From the NCBI GenBank assembly GCA_963747715.1, contig CAVVGB010000008.1, positions 190,436 to 254,435 of the forward strand: a stretch of DNA of 64,000 nucleotides, read 5' to 3'. Origin of the DNA: CAVVGB01 sp963747715 (lineage in GTDB: Bacteria > Actinomycetota > Thermoleophilia > Gaiellales > Gaiellaceae). Shown here in pieces: positions 18,802 to 27,874 of the stretch. Made by a program: the position numbers and the translations under genes. Below the pieces are notes generated by a model, which made no database searches, was not told the DNA's origin, and saw nothing but the letters and a program-made list of their open reading frames with translations. How positions within the stretch are numbered: the first letter of the stretch is position 1; each line of letters starts with the position of its first letter.

Positions 18802-19554
18802 GTGCTTACGGCGGACTCTCTCGCGCCCGCGCGCGTCGAGCCGCTGTTGACCGGGCGCTTCGGGCGGCCGTACCTCTACGAGGACTCCGTCGAGACGACG
18901 CAGAGTCTTCTCGCTCCCGACATGCCCGAGGGGGCTGTCGCCGTCGCCGACGAGCAGACCGGCGGGCGCGGCCGGCAGGGCCGGAGCTGGGACGCGCCGC
19001 CCGGCACCGCGCTGCTCGTTTCGGTCCTCCTCAAGCCGACGGGTGAGCGCAACCTTCCGGAGCTCTCTCTGGTCGGCGGACTGGCGACGGCCGAGGCAGT
19101 CGAGCGCGCGACAGGGCTCGCCGCGCAGATCAAGTGGCCGAACGACGTGATGCTCAACCGGCGCAAGGTGGCGGGCGTCCTCGCGGAGGCCTCCGAGGGC
19201 TCCGTCGTCCTCGGCATCGGCCTCAACGTCAATCAGCGCCGCGAAGACCTGCCGCAGGACGCGCGGGTGGCCGCGGGCTCGCTGTACACGATCGACGGCG
19301 TGCCACGAGAGCGCGCGGGCGTGCTCGCCGACCTGGTCGCGGCGCTCGAGCGGAACTACGAGGAGTGGCTCCAGGGCGGCCTGAACGCTCTCTACGACGG
19401 GCTCGGCGCCCGCGATTTCCTGCGCGGCCGCAAGGTCGAGATCGACGGCCGCACGGGAATCGGCGTCGGCATCGACCGCCAGGGCCGCTTCGAGCTCGAC
19501 CTGGGCGGCGACCGGACAACGATCGAGAGCGGCGAGCTTCTCTTCGAGCGCTAG
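18802..19554 (+). CDS. birA: biotin--[acetyl-CoA carboxylase] ligase
   Basis: A 250-residue biotin protein ligase that attaches biotin to the carrier domain of acyl-CoA carboxylases. The ligase core shows TGGRGRQGRSW (biotinyl-AMP loop), IKWPNDVMLNRRKVAGVLAE and VLGIGLNVNQ, with an SH3-like C-terminal domain (residues 200-250). There is no N-terminal winged helix, so it is a class I ligase without repressor function. It is divergent from the sigma factor and fab operon, which fits a role in lipid synthesis, and overlaps the amidase gene end to end by four bases. A second, diverged birA lies at 44965, in the other half of the contig. Confidence 0.93.
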   Translation: MLTADSLAPARVEPLLTGRFGRPYLYEDSVETTQSLLAPDMPEGAVAVADEQTGGRGRQGRSWDAPPGTALLVSVLLKPTGERNLPELSLVGGLATAEAVERATGLAAQIKWPNDVMLNRRKVAGVLAEASEGSVVLGIGLNVNQRREDLPQDARVAAGSLYTIDGVPRERAGVLADLVAALERNYEEWLQGGLNALYDGLGARDFLRGRKVEIDGRTGIGVGIDRQGRFELDLGGDRTTIESGELLFER

Positions 19555-21698
19555 GTCGTCCGGGCGCGATCGCGGCCGATGTTCTGCGCCGCGTCGACCG
19601 CTTTTAGGCCGACGCGCTCGGCCCGAACACGGCGCTTGATGGTGTGCACGCCGGCACTACGCTCCGTCTCGACGACACGATCACCGAAACCAAGAGTGAC
19701 GAGGGCCGGCTCGTTCAACGAGAACTGCACCGTCGTGCGACCGCTCCGAAGCTCCGCGGACAGGATCCTCACGACCGGCGCCTGGGTGTCGAGGACGAAG
19801 GTCCGCTTGAGCTTCCGGGTTCCCAGGGCGGTCGTTGCGCGGACGACCATCTTGTAGGCGCCGTCGGCGGCGCGTGCGCCTCGGGAGGTCAAACCGTCCC
19901 AGGCGAGCGCGTGATCTCCCGCGCCGAGTGAGCCCGCGGTCAACTCCGCGACGCGCTTCCCGTCGACTTGCACGTACGCGCTCACGTCCGCCGTGCGCGA
20001 GAGCTTGAAGGCCACACCCGCCGTGTCGCTCCGCCCGTCGCCGTTCGGCGAGAAGGCGGACGGCGAGACCGCGAGAGACCCGAGCGTACGATCGACCACG
20101 ATCGCTTTCGTCGCGGACGCATGCTGCGCGGGCGACGTCGCATCGACCTCGAGCGTGTAGCGCCCGTCCGGAAGCAGGGCGCCGTTCGTCCCACGCCCGT
20201 TCCAGGAGAGCGACGAGACGCCGGCCCACGTGAACCGGTCGTCGACGGGTCGTGCCACGACGGTGCCGGCCTCGTTCCGCACCGTCGCCGTCACGTCGGC
20301 CGACGTCGTGAGCGAGAACGAAAGCGCCATGGCCTCGCCGACCCCGTCTCCGTTGGGCGTCAACACCCTCGGCGAAGCGGCGAGGTTGCGAACCGCGAGT
20401 GGCGGTGGGCCGGGGACGCGTCCAGAAGCGCCCCGAAGATCCGGCGCCTCGATTGCGTAGGTGTAGTCGCCGAAGAAGATCCCCGAGGCATCCCAGGTCC
20501 AGTCGACGTTCGCGCTGGTCCCGCTCCCCTGCGCCAGCAGCGAGCCGTCGGGAGCGCGGATCGTCACGGTCCACGGGAGCGCGCCGGAGAGCCTCCCGGT
20601 GATGCGAACGAACCCGCCGAGACCACCGGAGACGGCCGGCTCGTAGAGCTTCGGCAGGCCGCGCGCCGCGGCGCTCTTGGCGAGAGCGCCCAGCCGTCCG
20701 TAGAGAACGTTGCCCGGGCAGCTCGTGGAACCGGTATCGCGGTGGCCGGAGACGGCCCGGAGGCGCACCGAGGTCCCCTGCGGAAACTGGTCGCTTCCGA
20801 AGGAGACGTACGTGAGGCTCTTCAGGGGATCGACGTGCGCCACGTCGAGCCGCCACGAGATGAGCTTGACGAGGGCCGAGCGCGCGCTCGACGTGATGTC
20901 GGTCCCGGAGTACGTGCCGAGGACCGCGATCCCGGCGCTTCCGGTGTTGAACCCCGCGGCGTGCGCCCCGCCGACGGGCTGGTCGATGCCGCCGGCGCGG
21001 CCTTCGAACACCTGCCCGTACTTGTCGACGAGGAAGTTGTAGCCGATGTCGTTCCAGCCGTTGCTGAGGACGTGGTACCTCTGGATCCCGCGCACGATCG
21101 CCGCCGACTGGGCCGCCGTGTAGCTGTTCGTGCCGGCCGTGTGGTGCACGATCGCGAGGCGCACGCGGTCCGCGTACCAGGGGGGCGCTCGCACGATCGA
21201 CTCGTCTGCGCCCCACTGGGATCGGCGGATGATCGAGGGCGCGTCGGCACGCATCGCCGTCCGAGGCTGTTCGTCGACCTCGCTGTCGAGAAAATTGGCG
21301 CGGAGCTTCTTGACCGAGCCGACGATGCGGTAGTCGATGTAGCGCGCGGCGCCCGTCCAGTAGGGGCTCCCGAGCTTCCATCCATCCTGGCGCTCCGACT
21401 CCTCGCTGCTCGGGTCCGGCCCGTCCTCGGCCTCCGCGCCGGCCGGTAGCCACTCGCTCCACTCGCCGCGCTCGAGCGCCGTGCGAAACCAGACCTCGCC
21501 GCTTCCTTTCCAGTGCAGCCCGACCATGTTGAAGCGCAACGGGGCGTTGCGCGCAGCGAGAGAACGCGTCGCATGGGCTCGAGCCGGCGCCGAGCCCACC
21601 GGCTCGTCGCGAACGACGAGCTTCACGCCCGCGCCGGCGACCGCCGGGAAAAGCGCGGCGGTAACTGCGAGACAGGTGAAGGCGCGAAGGAGCGGCAT
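19551..21698 (-). CDS. secreted PGRP/N-acetylmuramoyl-L-alanine amidase with FlgD-like C-terminal repeats
   Basis: A 715-residue exported protein. Residues 1-23 are a signal peptide (basic start, hydrophobic core, AVAGAG cleavage region). About residues 150-340 form an amidase_2/PGRP domain: RSQWGADES, the zinc histidine in IVHHTAGT, YNFLVDKYGQVFEGRAGG, VSGHRDTGSTSCPGN with the second His and Cys ligands. After a beta-sandwich stretch come two FlgD-Ig-like repeats, each opening with a TPNGDG or SPNGDG turn (about residues 445 and 545) and containing WNGRGTNGALLPDGRYTL or WDGLTSRGARAADGAYKM. It probably cleaves peptidoglycan stem peptides at the cell surface. Such PGRP-FlgD fusions are frequent in high-GC Gram-positives. 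Confidence 0.9.
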   Translation of the reverse strand: MPLLRAFTCLAVTAALFPAVAGAGVKLVVRDEPVGSAPARAHATRSLAARNAPLRFNMVGLHWKGSGEVWFRTALERGEWSEWLPAGAEAEDGPDPSSEESERQDGWKLGSPYWTGAARYIDYRIVGSVKKLRANFLDSEVDEQPRTAMRADAPSIIRRSQWGADESIVRAPPWYADRVRLAIVHHTAGTNSYTAAQSAAIVRGIQRYHVLSNGWNDIGYNFLVDKYGQVFEGRAGGIDQPVGGAHAAGFNTGSAGIAVLGTYSGTDITSSARSALVKLISWRLDVAHVDPLKSLTYVSFGSDQFPQGTSVRLRAVSGHRDTGSTSCPGNVLYGRLGALAKSAAARGLPKLYEPAVSGGLGGFVRITGRLSGALPWTVTIRAPDGSLLAQGSGTSANVDWTWDASGIFFGDYTYAIEAPDLRGASGRVPGPPPLAVRNLAASPRVLTPNGDGVGEAMALSFSLTTSADVTATVRNEAGTVVARPVDDRFTWAGVSSLSWNGRGTNGALLPDGRYTLEVDATSPAQHASATKAIVVDRTLGSLAVSPSAFSPNGDGRSDTAGVAFKLSRTADVSAYVQVDGKRVAELTAGSLGAGDHALAWDGLTSRGARAADGAYKMVVRATTALGTRKLKRTFVLDTQAPVVRILSAELRSGRTTVQFSLNEPALVTLGFGDRVVETERSAGVHTIKRRVRAERVGLKAVDAAQNIGRDRARTT

Positions 21699-21810
21699 GA
21701 ACGGAGTCCGCGGCCCGGGTTGCGGCCCGGGCCTCCTTCCATTTACGGAAGCGGAGCCCCTTTCCTCAAGTACCGTCGCGCTTTCCTGATAGTTTTCTTA
21801 CATCGCGGAA

Positions 21811-23127
21811 ATGCCGTCCTTGCGGGCCTTTCTCGTGTTCCTAGGGGCCTTGGCGCTGGCTCTTGCCGTCAGCGCGACCGCAATCGCTCAGACGCCCCGC
21901 GTTCTCGCCGTCGAATTCGAGAACGACGTCAACCCGGTCACGAAGGACTACGTCATCAACGCCATCGACCGGGCGGAGGAGGAGGACTACGCGGCCGTCG
22001 TCATCCTGCTCGACACGCCCGGGGGTCTCGACTCCTCGATGCGCGAGATCATCAAGCGCGAGCTCGATGCGACTGTTCCGGTCGTCATGTACGTGGCTCC
22101 GCCGGGAGCACGGGCCGCCTCCGCCGGCGCCTTCCTCGTGATGGCGGCCGACGTCGCGGCGATGGCGCCGCAGACGAACATCGGCTCGTCCACGCCGGTC
22201 AACCTCGGCGGCGAGGACATTCCCGAGGACCTCCGCAACAAGATCGTGAACGACGCGGTCGCCTACATCCGCGAGATCGCGACCGAGCACGGGCGCAACC
22301 CTGACGTCGCCGAGGACATGGTTCGCGAAGGAGCGAACCTCGGCGCGACGGAGGCGCTGGAGCAGGACGTCATCGAGGTCATCTCCGACGACCTGCCGGA
22401 TCTGCTCGAGGACATCGACGGCATGCGCACCCAGCCCAAGGGTTTCGTCCTCGAAACGAGCGGGGCCACCATCGACACCGTCGAGATGTCCTTCTGGCAG
22501 AAGATCCTCGACACGATCATCGACCCCAACCTGATCCTCCTGATGATGTCGCTCGGCGTTCTCGGCATCACGGTCGAGATCTTCAATCCGGGCCTCATCT
22601 TTCCCGGGACGCTCGGCGCGATCTGTCTGATCATCGGTCTCTTCGGCCTGCAGGTGCTGCCGGTCAGCTGGGCGGGCGTCCTGCTTCTCTTGCTTGCCGC
22701 AGCGTTCTTCGCCGCGGAACCGTTCGTGACGAGCCACGGCGCGCTCGCGCTCGCGGGCGCAGCGTGCTTCGTGCTCGGTGCACTCCTTTTGTTCGAGCCC
22801 GCCGGAGACGCATACCAGGTGTCGTGGCCGGTGGCCGTCGCCATCGCCGGCACGTTCGTCCTCCTCTTCGGCGTTGCCATGACGAAGGCCGTGCAGGCCC
22901 GGCGGAGAATGCCGACCACGGGTCGCGAGGAGCTTCTGGGCCAGGTGGGAATCGTCCGGCGAGCGCTCGACCCGGCCGGCCACGTCTTCGTGCACGGAGA
23001 GCTGTGGCAGGCCCGGACCGCCGGCGAGGCGATCCCGGTCGGCGCGCGCGTGTGCGTCGAGGCAATCGGGGACGGGCTCATTCTCGAGGTCCGCCAGGTC
23101 GACGAGCCGGCCGTGGCGCCGGCCTAG
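21811..23127 (+). CDS. NfeD family membrane protein, long form with ClpP-like serine protease domain
   Basis: A 438-residue NfeD1b-type protein. A signal peptide or anchor covers residues 1-28. The ClpP-class domain follows, with VILLDTPGGLDSSMREI and the nucleophile serine in APPGARAASAGAFLVMAAD, then the lysine region in NIGSSTPVNLGGEDIPEDLRNKI. After it come about four membrane segments (residues 235-365) and a soluble NfeD OB-fold (LGQVGIVRRALDPAGHVFVHGELWQA). In this family the protease is linked to a neighbouring SPFH protein, which is exactly the next gene here, 33 bases on; the pair is thought to organise membrane microdomains. Confidence 0.92.
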   Translation: MPSLRAFLVFLGALALALAVSATAIAQTPRVLAVEFENDVNPVTKDYVINAIDRAEEEDYAAVVILLDTPGGLDSSMREIIKRELDATVPVVMYVAPPGARAASAGAFLVMAADVAAMAPQTNIGSSTPVNLGGEDIPEDLRNKIVNDAVAYIREIATEHGRNPDVAEDMVREGANLGATEALEQDVIEVISDDLPDLLEDIDGMRTQPKGFVLETSGATIDTVEMSFWQKILDTIIDPNLILLMMSLGVLGITVEIFNPGLIFPGTLGAICLIIGLFGLQVLPVSWAGVLLLLLAAAFFAAEPFVTSHGALALAGAACFVLGALLLFEPAGDAYQVSWPVAVAIAGTFVLLFGVAMTKAVQARRRMPTTGREELLGQVGIVRRALDPAGHVFVHGELWQARTAGEAIPVGARVCVEAIGDGLILEVRQVDEPAVAPA

Positions 23128-23160
23128 ATGAGTGGCTCGGTGGCGTAGGATGGAGCGCGC

Positions 23161-23931
23161 ATGACCGCAGCCTTCATCGCTGTCGCGGCCGTCGTCGTCA
23201 TCCTCCTGTTCCTCCTGTCGGCGTCGATCCGGATCGCGCGCGAGTACGAACGGGGCGTCATCTTCCGGCTCGGCCGCCTGCACTCTCCGCCCAAGGGCCC
23301 CGGCCTCTTTCTGCTCATTCCCGTCATCGACAAGATGGTGCGCGTCGACCTGCGCACGGTCACGCTGAACATCCCGCCGCAGGAAGTGATCACGAAGGAC
23401 AACGTGCCTGTGCGTGTGAACGCCGTCGCGTACTTCCGGATCATCGACCCGGAGAAGGCGATCGTCCAGGTGGAGAACTTCATGGTCGCGACGTCCCAGA
23501 TCTCGCAGACGACGCTCCGCAGCGTGCTCGGACAGCACGTGCTGGACGAGCTCCTGTCCGAGCGAGACAAGATCAACTCGATCCTGCAGGAGATCATCGA
23601 CGAGGCGACATCGCCGTGGGGGATCAAGGTTTCGATCGTCGAGGTGAAGGACGTCGAGATTCCCTCCGGCATGCAGCGGGCGATGGCGCGCCAGGCCGAA
23701 GCCGAGCGCGAGCGGCGCGCCAAGGTCATCGCGGCCGAGGGTGAGTTCCAGGCCTCCGAGCGCTTGAAGGATGCGGCGCTCGTCCTGAGCGAGAACCCGA
23801 TGTCGCTGCAGCTCCGCTTCCTCCAGACCATGCTCGAGATGAGCTCGGAGCGGTCTACGACGTTGATCCTTCCCTTGCCGATCGAGCTGTTCAGTGCGTT
23901 CTTGAACGGGCGCAACAAAGAGACTCCCTGA
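23161..23931 (+). CDS. SPFH/stomatin-like membrane protein (slipin)
   Basis: A 256-residue band-7 protein: one N-terminal membrane helix (residues 4-24), then the SPFH domain with REYERGVIFRLGRL, GPGLFLLIPVIDKMVRVDLRT, TKDNVPVRVNAVAYFRI, and a coiled-coil end rich in Ala, Glu and Arg (MARQAEAERERRAKVIAAEGE). It is the partner of the NfeD protein just upstream; the two form the known nfeD-slipin operon of membrane-quality or raft-like assemblies. A TAGGAT hexamer ten bases before the ATG may give it an extra near-leaderless promoter. Confidence 0.93.
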   Translation: MTAAFIAVAAVVVILLFLLSASIRIAREYERGVIFRLGRLHSPPKGPGLFLLIPVIDKMVRVDLRTVTLNIPPQEVITKDNVPVRVNAVAYFRIIDPEKAIVQVENFMVATSQISQTTLRSVLGQHVLDELLSERDKINSILQEIIDEATSPWGIKVSIVEVKDVEIPSGMQRAMARQAEAERERRAKVIAAEGEFQASERLKDAALVLSENPMSLQLRFLQTMLEMSSERSTTLILPLPIELFSAFLNGRNKETP

Positions 23932-24899
23932 CCGAAGGGGGACCGACCCCCGAGCTCCGGCGCGACCCCCTCTCCGGACGCTGGGTCGTGATCGCACCCG
24001 GGCGCGCCCGCCGCCCCGGCGCGGATCGCACGGAGCGCGACCCGGACGTCGACGACGAGGCCGCGCGTTGCCCCTTCTGTGAGGGCCGCGAAGGCGCGAC
24101 GCCGCCCGAGACGTTCGCCCTCGGCCCCGCCGGGCGTGCCGCAGACGCGCCCGGCTGGTGGGTGCGCGTCGTGCCGAACAAGTTTCCCGCTTTTCTCGAC
24201 GCGGGGGCTCCGGAGCGGGCGCGAGGCGACATCTTCGAGAGCCAGCCCGCGAGCGGCAGGCAAGAGGTCGTCATCCACACGCCGCGCCACCGCCGCTCGC
24301 TCTCAGAGCTGGCCATGCGCGAGCTGCACTGGATCGCCGAGGCCTGGCAAGCGCGTGCGGCTGCCGCGCGCGAGCAAGGGTTTCCCTACGTGCAGGCGCT
24401 CGTCAACGAAGGCCGGGCGGCCGGGGCCAGCCTCGCGCACAGTCACTCACAGCTCGTCTGGCTTCCCGACGATCCGCCGCTCGTCGCACAAGAGGGCGCG
24501 GTCCAGGCGAAGGGGGGCGACTGTGTCCTCTGCCGCATGCTGGGCGAAGAGCGAGACCAGCGGATTCGCGTGGTCGACGAGCGCGACGGTCTGTTGCTCC
24601 TGTGCCCCTTCGCGGGACGACAGCCCTACGAGATGCTCGTCGCTCCGCTCACCTGCGAGGACGATGCCTTCACGAGCCCTCTCCTCGGTCCGGCTCTCGC
24701 TCTCGTCGCGGAGGGGCTGCGGCGTCTACGCGTCGCTGAAGGAGCCGTGGCCGTGAACGCGTGGGTACATCCACGCCGCCATTGGCACATTGAAGTGCTG
24801 CCGCGCCTGAGCACGCTCGCCGGGCTCGAGCTCGGCGCGGGCTACTACGTGAACACACTGGCGCCGGAGTCGGCGGCCGGCATGTTGCGCGGGGCGTAA
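23928..24899 (+). CDS. galT: galactose-1-phosphate uridylyltransferase (GalT, HIT fold)
   Basis: About 323 residues of a GalT-type nucleotidyl transferase. The N-terminal LRRDPLSGRWVVIAPGRARRP is the family hallmark, followed by the zinc cysteines CPFCEG, the VPNKFPAF strand, the catalytic-type histidine motif SLAHSHSQLVWLP, a second cysteine pair CVLCRML, and a second HIT half with HPRRHWHIEVLPR. The first standard start is GTG 23988, but it would cut off the hallmark; the frame is open back to a CTG at 23928 that overlaps the SPFH stop as CTGA, and I use that. It may serve the Leloir pathway or act on another sugar-1-phosphate. It ends four bases before the convergent MerR gene. Confidence 0.82.
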   Translation: MTEGGPTPELRRDPLSGRWVVIAPGRARRPGADRTERDPDVDDEAARCPFCEGREGATPPETFALGPAGRAADAPGWWVRVVPNKFPAFLDAGAPERARGDIFESQPASGRQEVVIHTPRHRRSLSELAMRELHWIAEAWQARAAAAREQGFPYVQALVNEGRAAGASLAHSHSQLVWLPDDPPLVAQEGAVQAKGGDCVLCRMLGEERDQRIRVVDERDGLLLLCPFAGRQPYEMLVAPLTCEDDAFTSPLLGPALALVAEGLRRLRVAEGAVAVNAWVHPRRHWHIEVLPRLSTLAGLELGAGYYVNTLAPESAAGMLRGA

Positions 24900-24902
24900 G
24901 AC

Positions 24903-25232
24903 CTAAATCTCTGAGACGGCGTGGCCGTCGGCGCGTGCAGAGTCCGCCTGCTGCTCTTCCTTGAACTTCCGCGCGGCCTCGATTGCAGTGGACAGGTTCA
25001 AGCCCTTGTCCTTGCCCTGCTTGATGAGCATGACGGTCTCGACTGCATCCATGTCGTAGATCCGCTGTTTCTTGCCCTTGGTGGGGATCTGGGCCTTGTT
25101 CGTCCAGTAGTCGAGCTGCATCTTCGAGATTCCAGCTACCTGGCACACCTGGCCGAGGTAGAGCTCGATCTTGCCGATGTGCTGGCCGAAATCTATGGGT
25201 TCAAGCAGGTCGACGTGGCGAGGGACAGGCAT
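24903..25232 (-). CDS. MerR-family transcriptional regulator
   Basis: A 109-residue small regulator whose helix-turn-helix is LGQVCQVAGISKMQLDYWTNKAQI, followed by the MerR-like wing KKQRIYDMDAVETVMLIKQGKDKGLNL. There is no C-terminal ligand domain or long coiled coil, so it resembles the short, stand-alone MerR-type regulators found near DNA or cell-cycle genes in Actinobacteria. ATG 25232 has an AAGGTG ribosome site six bases upstream. It is 119 bases downstream of gyrA on the same strand. A perfect six-base inverted repeat (25260-25277) lies in its leader and may be its operator or a weak gyrA terminator. Confidence 0.75.
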   Translation of the reverse strand: MPVPRHVDLLEPIDFGQHIGKIELYLGQVCQVAGISKMQLDYWTNKAQIPTKGKKQRIYDMDAVETVMLIKQGKDKGLNLSTAIEAARKFKEEQQADSARADGHAVSEI

Positions 25233-25351
25233 ACGGACACCTTTTTCGGTTATGGAGGGGCGTGCAGCCCAGCACGCTAGCACTCGGCTTTGGTTTTGGG
25301 AAGAGGTATCTGCCGAAACCTCGCCAAACCGGCCCCGACGGCGCGCCGAAC

Positions 25352-27874
25352 CTACTCGGCCTGCTCGACCTCGGCCTCGGGAGCGTCCTCGCCAACGACC
25401 GCGGCGGCGCCGTTCGTCTGGTCGATCACCGGGGCGAGCGTGGAGACGTGCTCCCCGCGCTTCAGGCGCATGACGATGACGCCCTGCGTTGCCCGCCCGA
25501 GCCGCTTGATGTCCTCGACGGGGACGCGGATGACCTGCCCGCCTGTCGACATGAGCATGATCTGGTAGCCGTCGCGCACGACCATCGCTCCGGCGAGCTC
25601 TCCGCGCGCCTCGGTCAGCTGGACAGTCTTCACGCCCATCGCCCCGCGGCCCTTGGCCGGGTATTGGTTGATGAGCGAGCGCTTGCCGTAGCCGTTCCTC
25701 GTCACGATGAGGAGGTCGGCGTCATCACGGGCGATGTCCGCCGCTATTACCTCGTCGTCCTTGCGCAGGCGCATCCCGACGACACCCGACGTCGCGCGCC
25801 CCATCGGCCGGACCTGCTCCTCGGTGAAGCGCGTCGCCTGCCCCCTGCGCGAGACGAGGAGGATGTCGTCCTTCCCCGACGAGTGGAGCACGCCGACGAG
25901 CTCGTCTTGCTCGCGCAAACGGATGGCGATGATGCCGTCTGCCTTGAGAGGAGTGTTGTACTCCTCGAAGCGCGTCTTCTTCACGAGTCCCTTCCTCGTC
26001 GCGAGGACGAGGTACTCCGCCTCCTTGAACTCACGCGTCGCGATGAGCGTCCTGATCTGCTCTTCCTGACGAAGCGGGAGGAGGTTGATGATCGCGCGGC
26101 CCTTCGACTGCCGGCTGCCGAGCGGAAGCTCGTGCACCTTGAGCCGGTACACCTTGCCGACCGACGTGAAGAAGAGCAGGTAGTCGTGCGTCGAGGCAAC
26201 TACGAGATGCTCGATGTAATCGTCCTCCTTCAGGTCCATGCCCATGACGCCTTTGCCGCCGCGCCGTTGCTCGCGGTACGTCGTCACGGGTAGCCGCTTG
26301 ACGTAACCCGAGCGCGTGATCGCGATGACCATGTCCTCCTCCGCGATCATGTCTTCCAGCTCGAGCGAGTCCTCGCCGGCCACGATCTCGGTGCGGCGGT
26401 CGTCGTTCTTGCCGTACACCGACTTGATCTCGAGGAGCTCTTCGCGGATGAGCGCGTCGATGCGCACCTCATCCGAGAGGATTGCGCGCAGCTCCGTGAT
26501 CCGCTCCTGGAGGTCCTTGTACTCCTGCTGGATGCGCTTGCGCTCGAGACCGGTCAGGCGCTGGAGGCGCAGGTCGAGGATCGCCTGAGCCTGAATCTCG
26601 GTGAGGCCGAACTGCTCAATGAGGCCGGAGCGGGCCTCGTCCGGGTCGGCCGATGCCCGGATGAGCGCAATGACCGCGTCGAGGTTGTCGAGCGCGATGA
26701 CGTAGCCCTCGAGCACGTGCGCGCGCTCGAGCGCCTTGCGCAGCTCGTACTTCGACCGGCGGGTAACGACCTCGCGCTGGTAGTCGAGGTAGTGCCGGAT
26801 CAGCTCGAGCAGGCTGAGCGTCCTCGGCACGCCGTCGACGAGCGCGACCGCGTTGTAGCCGAAGGTCGTCCGCAGCGGCGTGTGCTTGAAGAGCTTGTTC
26901 AGGACGACGTGCGGGACGGCGTCGCGCTTGAGCTCGATCTGGATCCGCATGCCGTCCTTGCCGGAGTAGTCGGCCAGGTCGGAGATCTCAGGAAGGACGC
27001 CCTCCTTGGCGAGATCGGCGATCTTGCGGATGACGCCCTCGTCCCCGCCCTTCTTGACGCCGTACGGCAGCTCGGTGACGACGAGTGCCGTCCGGCCGCC
27101 GCGCAGCTCTTCCGTGTGGATGCGAGCGCGCATGACGATGCGCCCGCGCCCCGAGCGGTAGGCCTCCTTGATGCCGTTGCGCCCGACGATGGTCGCGCCG
27201 GTCGGGAAGTCGGGGCCCTTGACGTACTTGGAGAGCTTCTCCACGTCCGCGTCCGGGTCGTCGATCAATGCGACGATCGCCTCTATGGACTCGGCCAGGT
27301 TGTGTGGCGGAATGTTGGTGGCCATGCCGACCGCGATGCCCGCCGAGCCGTTCACGAGCAGGTTGGGGAAGCGCGACGGCAGGACGGAGGGCTCCTTGCG
27401 CGACTCGTCGTAGTTCGGGACGAAGTCGACCGTGTCGGCGTCGATGTCGCGGAGCATCTCGGTGGCGAGACGCGTGAGCCGGCATTCCGGGTAGCGCATG
27501 GCGGCCGCGGGGTGACCGTCGATGTTCCCGAAGTTTCCCTGGCCGTCGACGAGCAGGTAGCGCAGAGAGAAATGCTGCGCCATGCGCACGAGCGTGTCGT
27601 AGATCGCCTGGTCGCCGTGCGGGTGGTAGGCGCCCATCACTTCGCCGACGACGCGCGCGCATTTGACGCGCGGCCGGTTCGGCTGGAGGCCGGACTCGTG
27701 CATGCCGAAAAGCACGCGGCGGTGCACCGGCTTCAAGCCGTCGCGCACGTCCGGGAGTGCGCGCCCGACGATGACCGACATCGCGTAGTCGAGGTAGCTG
27801 GAGCGCATCTCCGCTTCCAGCTCGCGCGGCTCGATGCGACCGGGCCCGAGGGCGCCCGGCGTTATTTCAGACAT
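25352..27874 (-). CDS. gyrA: DNA gyrase subunit A
   Basis: An 840-residue gyrase A subunit that cleaves and rejoins DNA. The catalytic Tyr128 is in AAAMRYPECRL, the tower and coiled-coil regions follow, and the C-terminal DNA-wrapping domain opens with the GyrA box QRRGGKG, which separates it from ParC. In the quinolone region the sequence is YHPHGDQAIYD: Gln89 stands where E. coli has Ser83, while the acidic residue matching Asp87 is kept (Asp93). The end is acidic (GEDAPEAEVEQAE). Its ATG overlaps the gyrB stop by eight bases. No tRNA genes follow it. Confidence 0.97.
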   Translation of the reverse strand: MSEITPGALGPGRIEPRELEAEMRSSYLDYAMSVIVGRALPDVRDGLKPVHRRVLFGMHESGLQPNRPRVKCARVVGEVMGAYHPHGDQAIYDTLVRMAQHFSLRYLLVDGQGNFGNIDGHPAAAMRYPECRLTRLATEMLRDIDADTVDFVPNYDESRKEPSVLPSRFPNLLVNGSAGIAVGMATNIPPHNLAESIEAIVALIDDPDADVEKLSKYVKGPDFPTGATIVGRNGIKEAYRSGRGRIVMRARIHTEELRGGRTALVVTELPYGVKKGGDEGVIRKIADLAKEGVLPEISDLADYSGKDGMRIQIELKRDAVPHVVLNKLFKHTPLRTTFGYNAVALVDGVPRTLSLLELIRHYLDYQREVVTRRSKYELRKALERAHVLEGYVIALDNLDAVIALIRASADPDEARSGLIEQFGLTEIQAQAILDLRLQRLTGLERKRIQQEYKDLQERITELRAILSDEVRIDALIREELLEIKSVYGKNDDRRTEIVAGEDSLELEDMIAEEDMVIAITRSGYVKRLPVTTYREQRRGGKGVMGMDLKEDDYIEHLVVASTHDYLLFFTSVGKVYRLKVHELPLGSRQSKGRAIINLLPLRQEEQIRTLIATREFKEAEYLVLATRKGLVKKTRFEEYNTPLKADGIIAIRLREQDELVGVLHSSGKDDILLVSRRGQATRFTEEQVRPMGRATSGVVGMRLRKDDEVIAADIARDDADLLIVTRNGYGKRSLINQYPAKGRGAMGVKTVQLTEARGELAGAMVVRDGYQIMLMSTGGQVIRVPVEDIKRLGRATQGVIVMRLKRGEHVSTLAPVIDQTNGAAAVVGEDAPEAEVEQAE

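Noticed and set aside
21841..23997. A 718-residue open frame opposite nfeD and the SPFH gene
   Set aside because: Composition is Arg/Asp/Leu-rich shadow coding; the other strand carries clear families with signal peptide and motifs.
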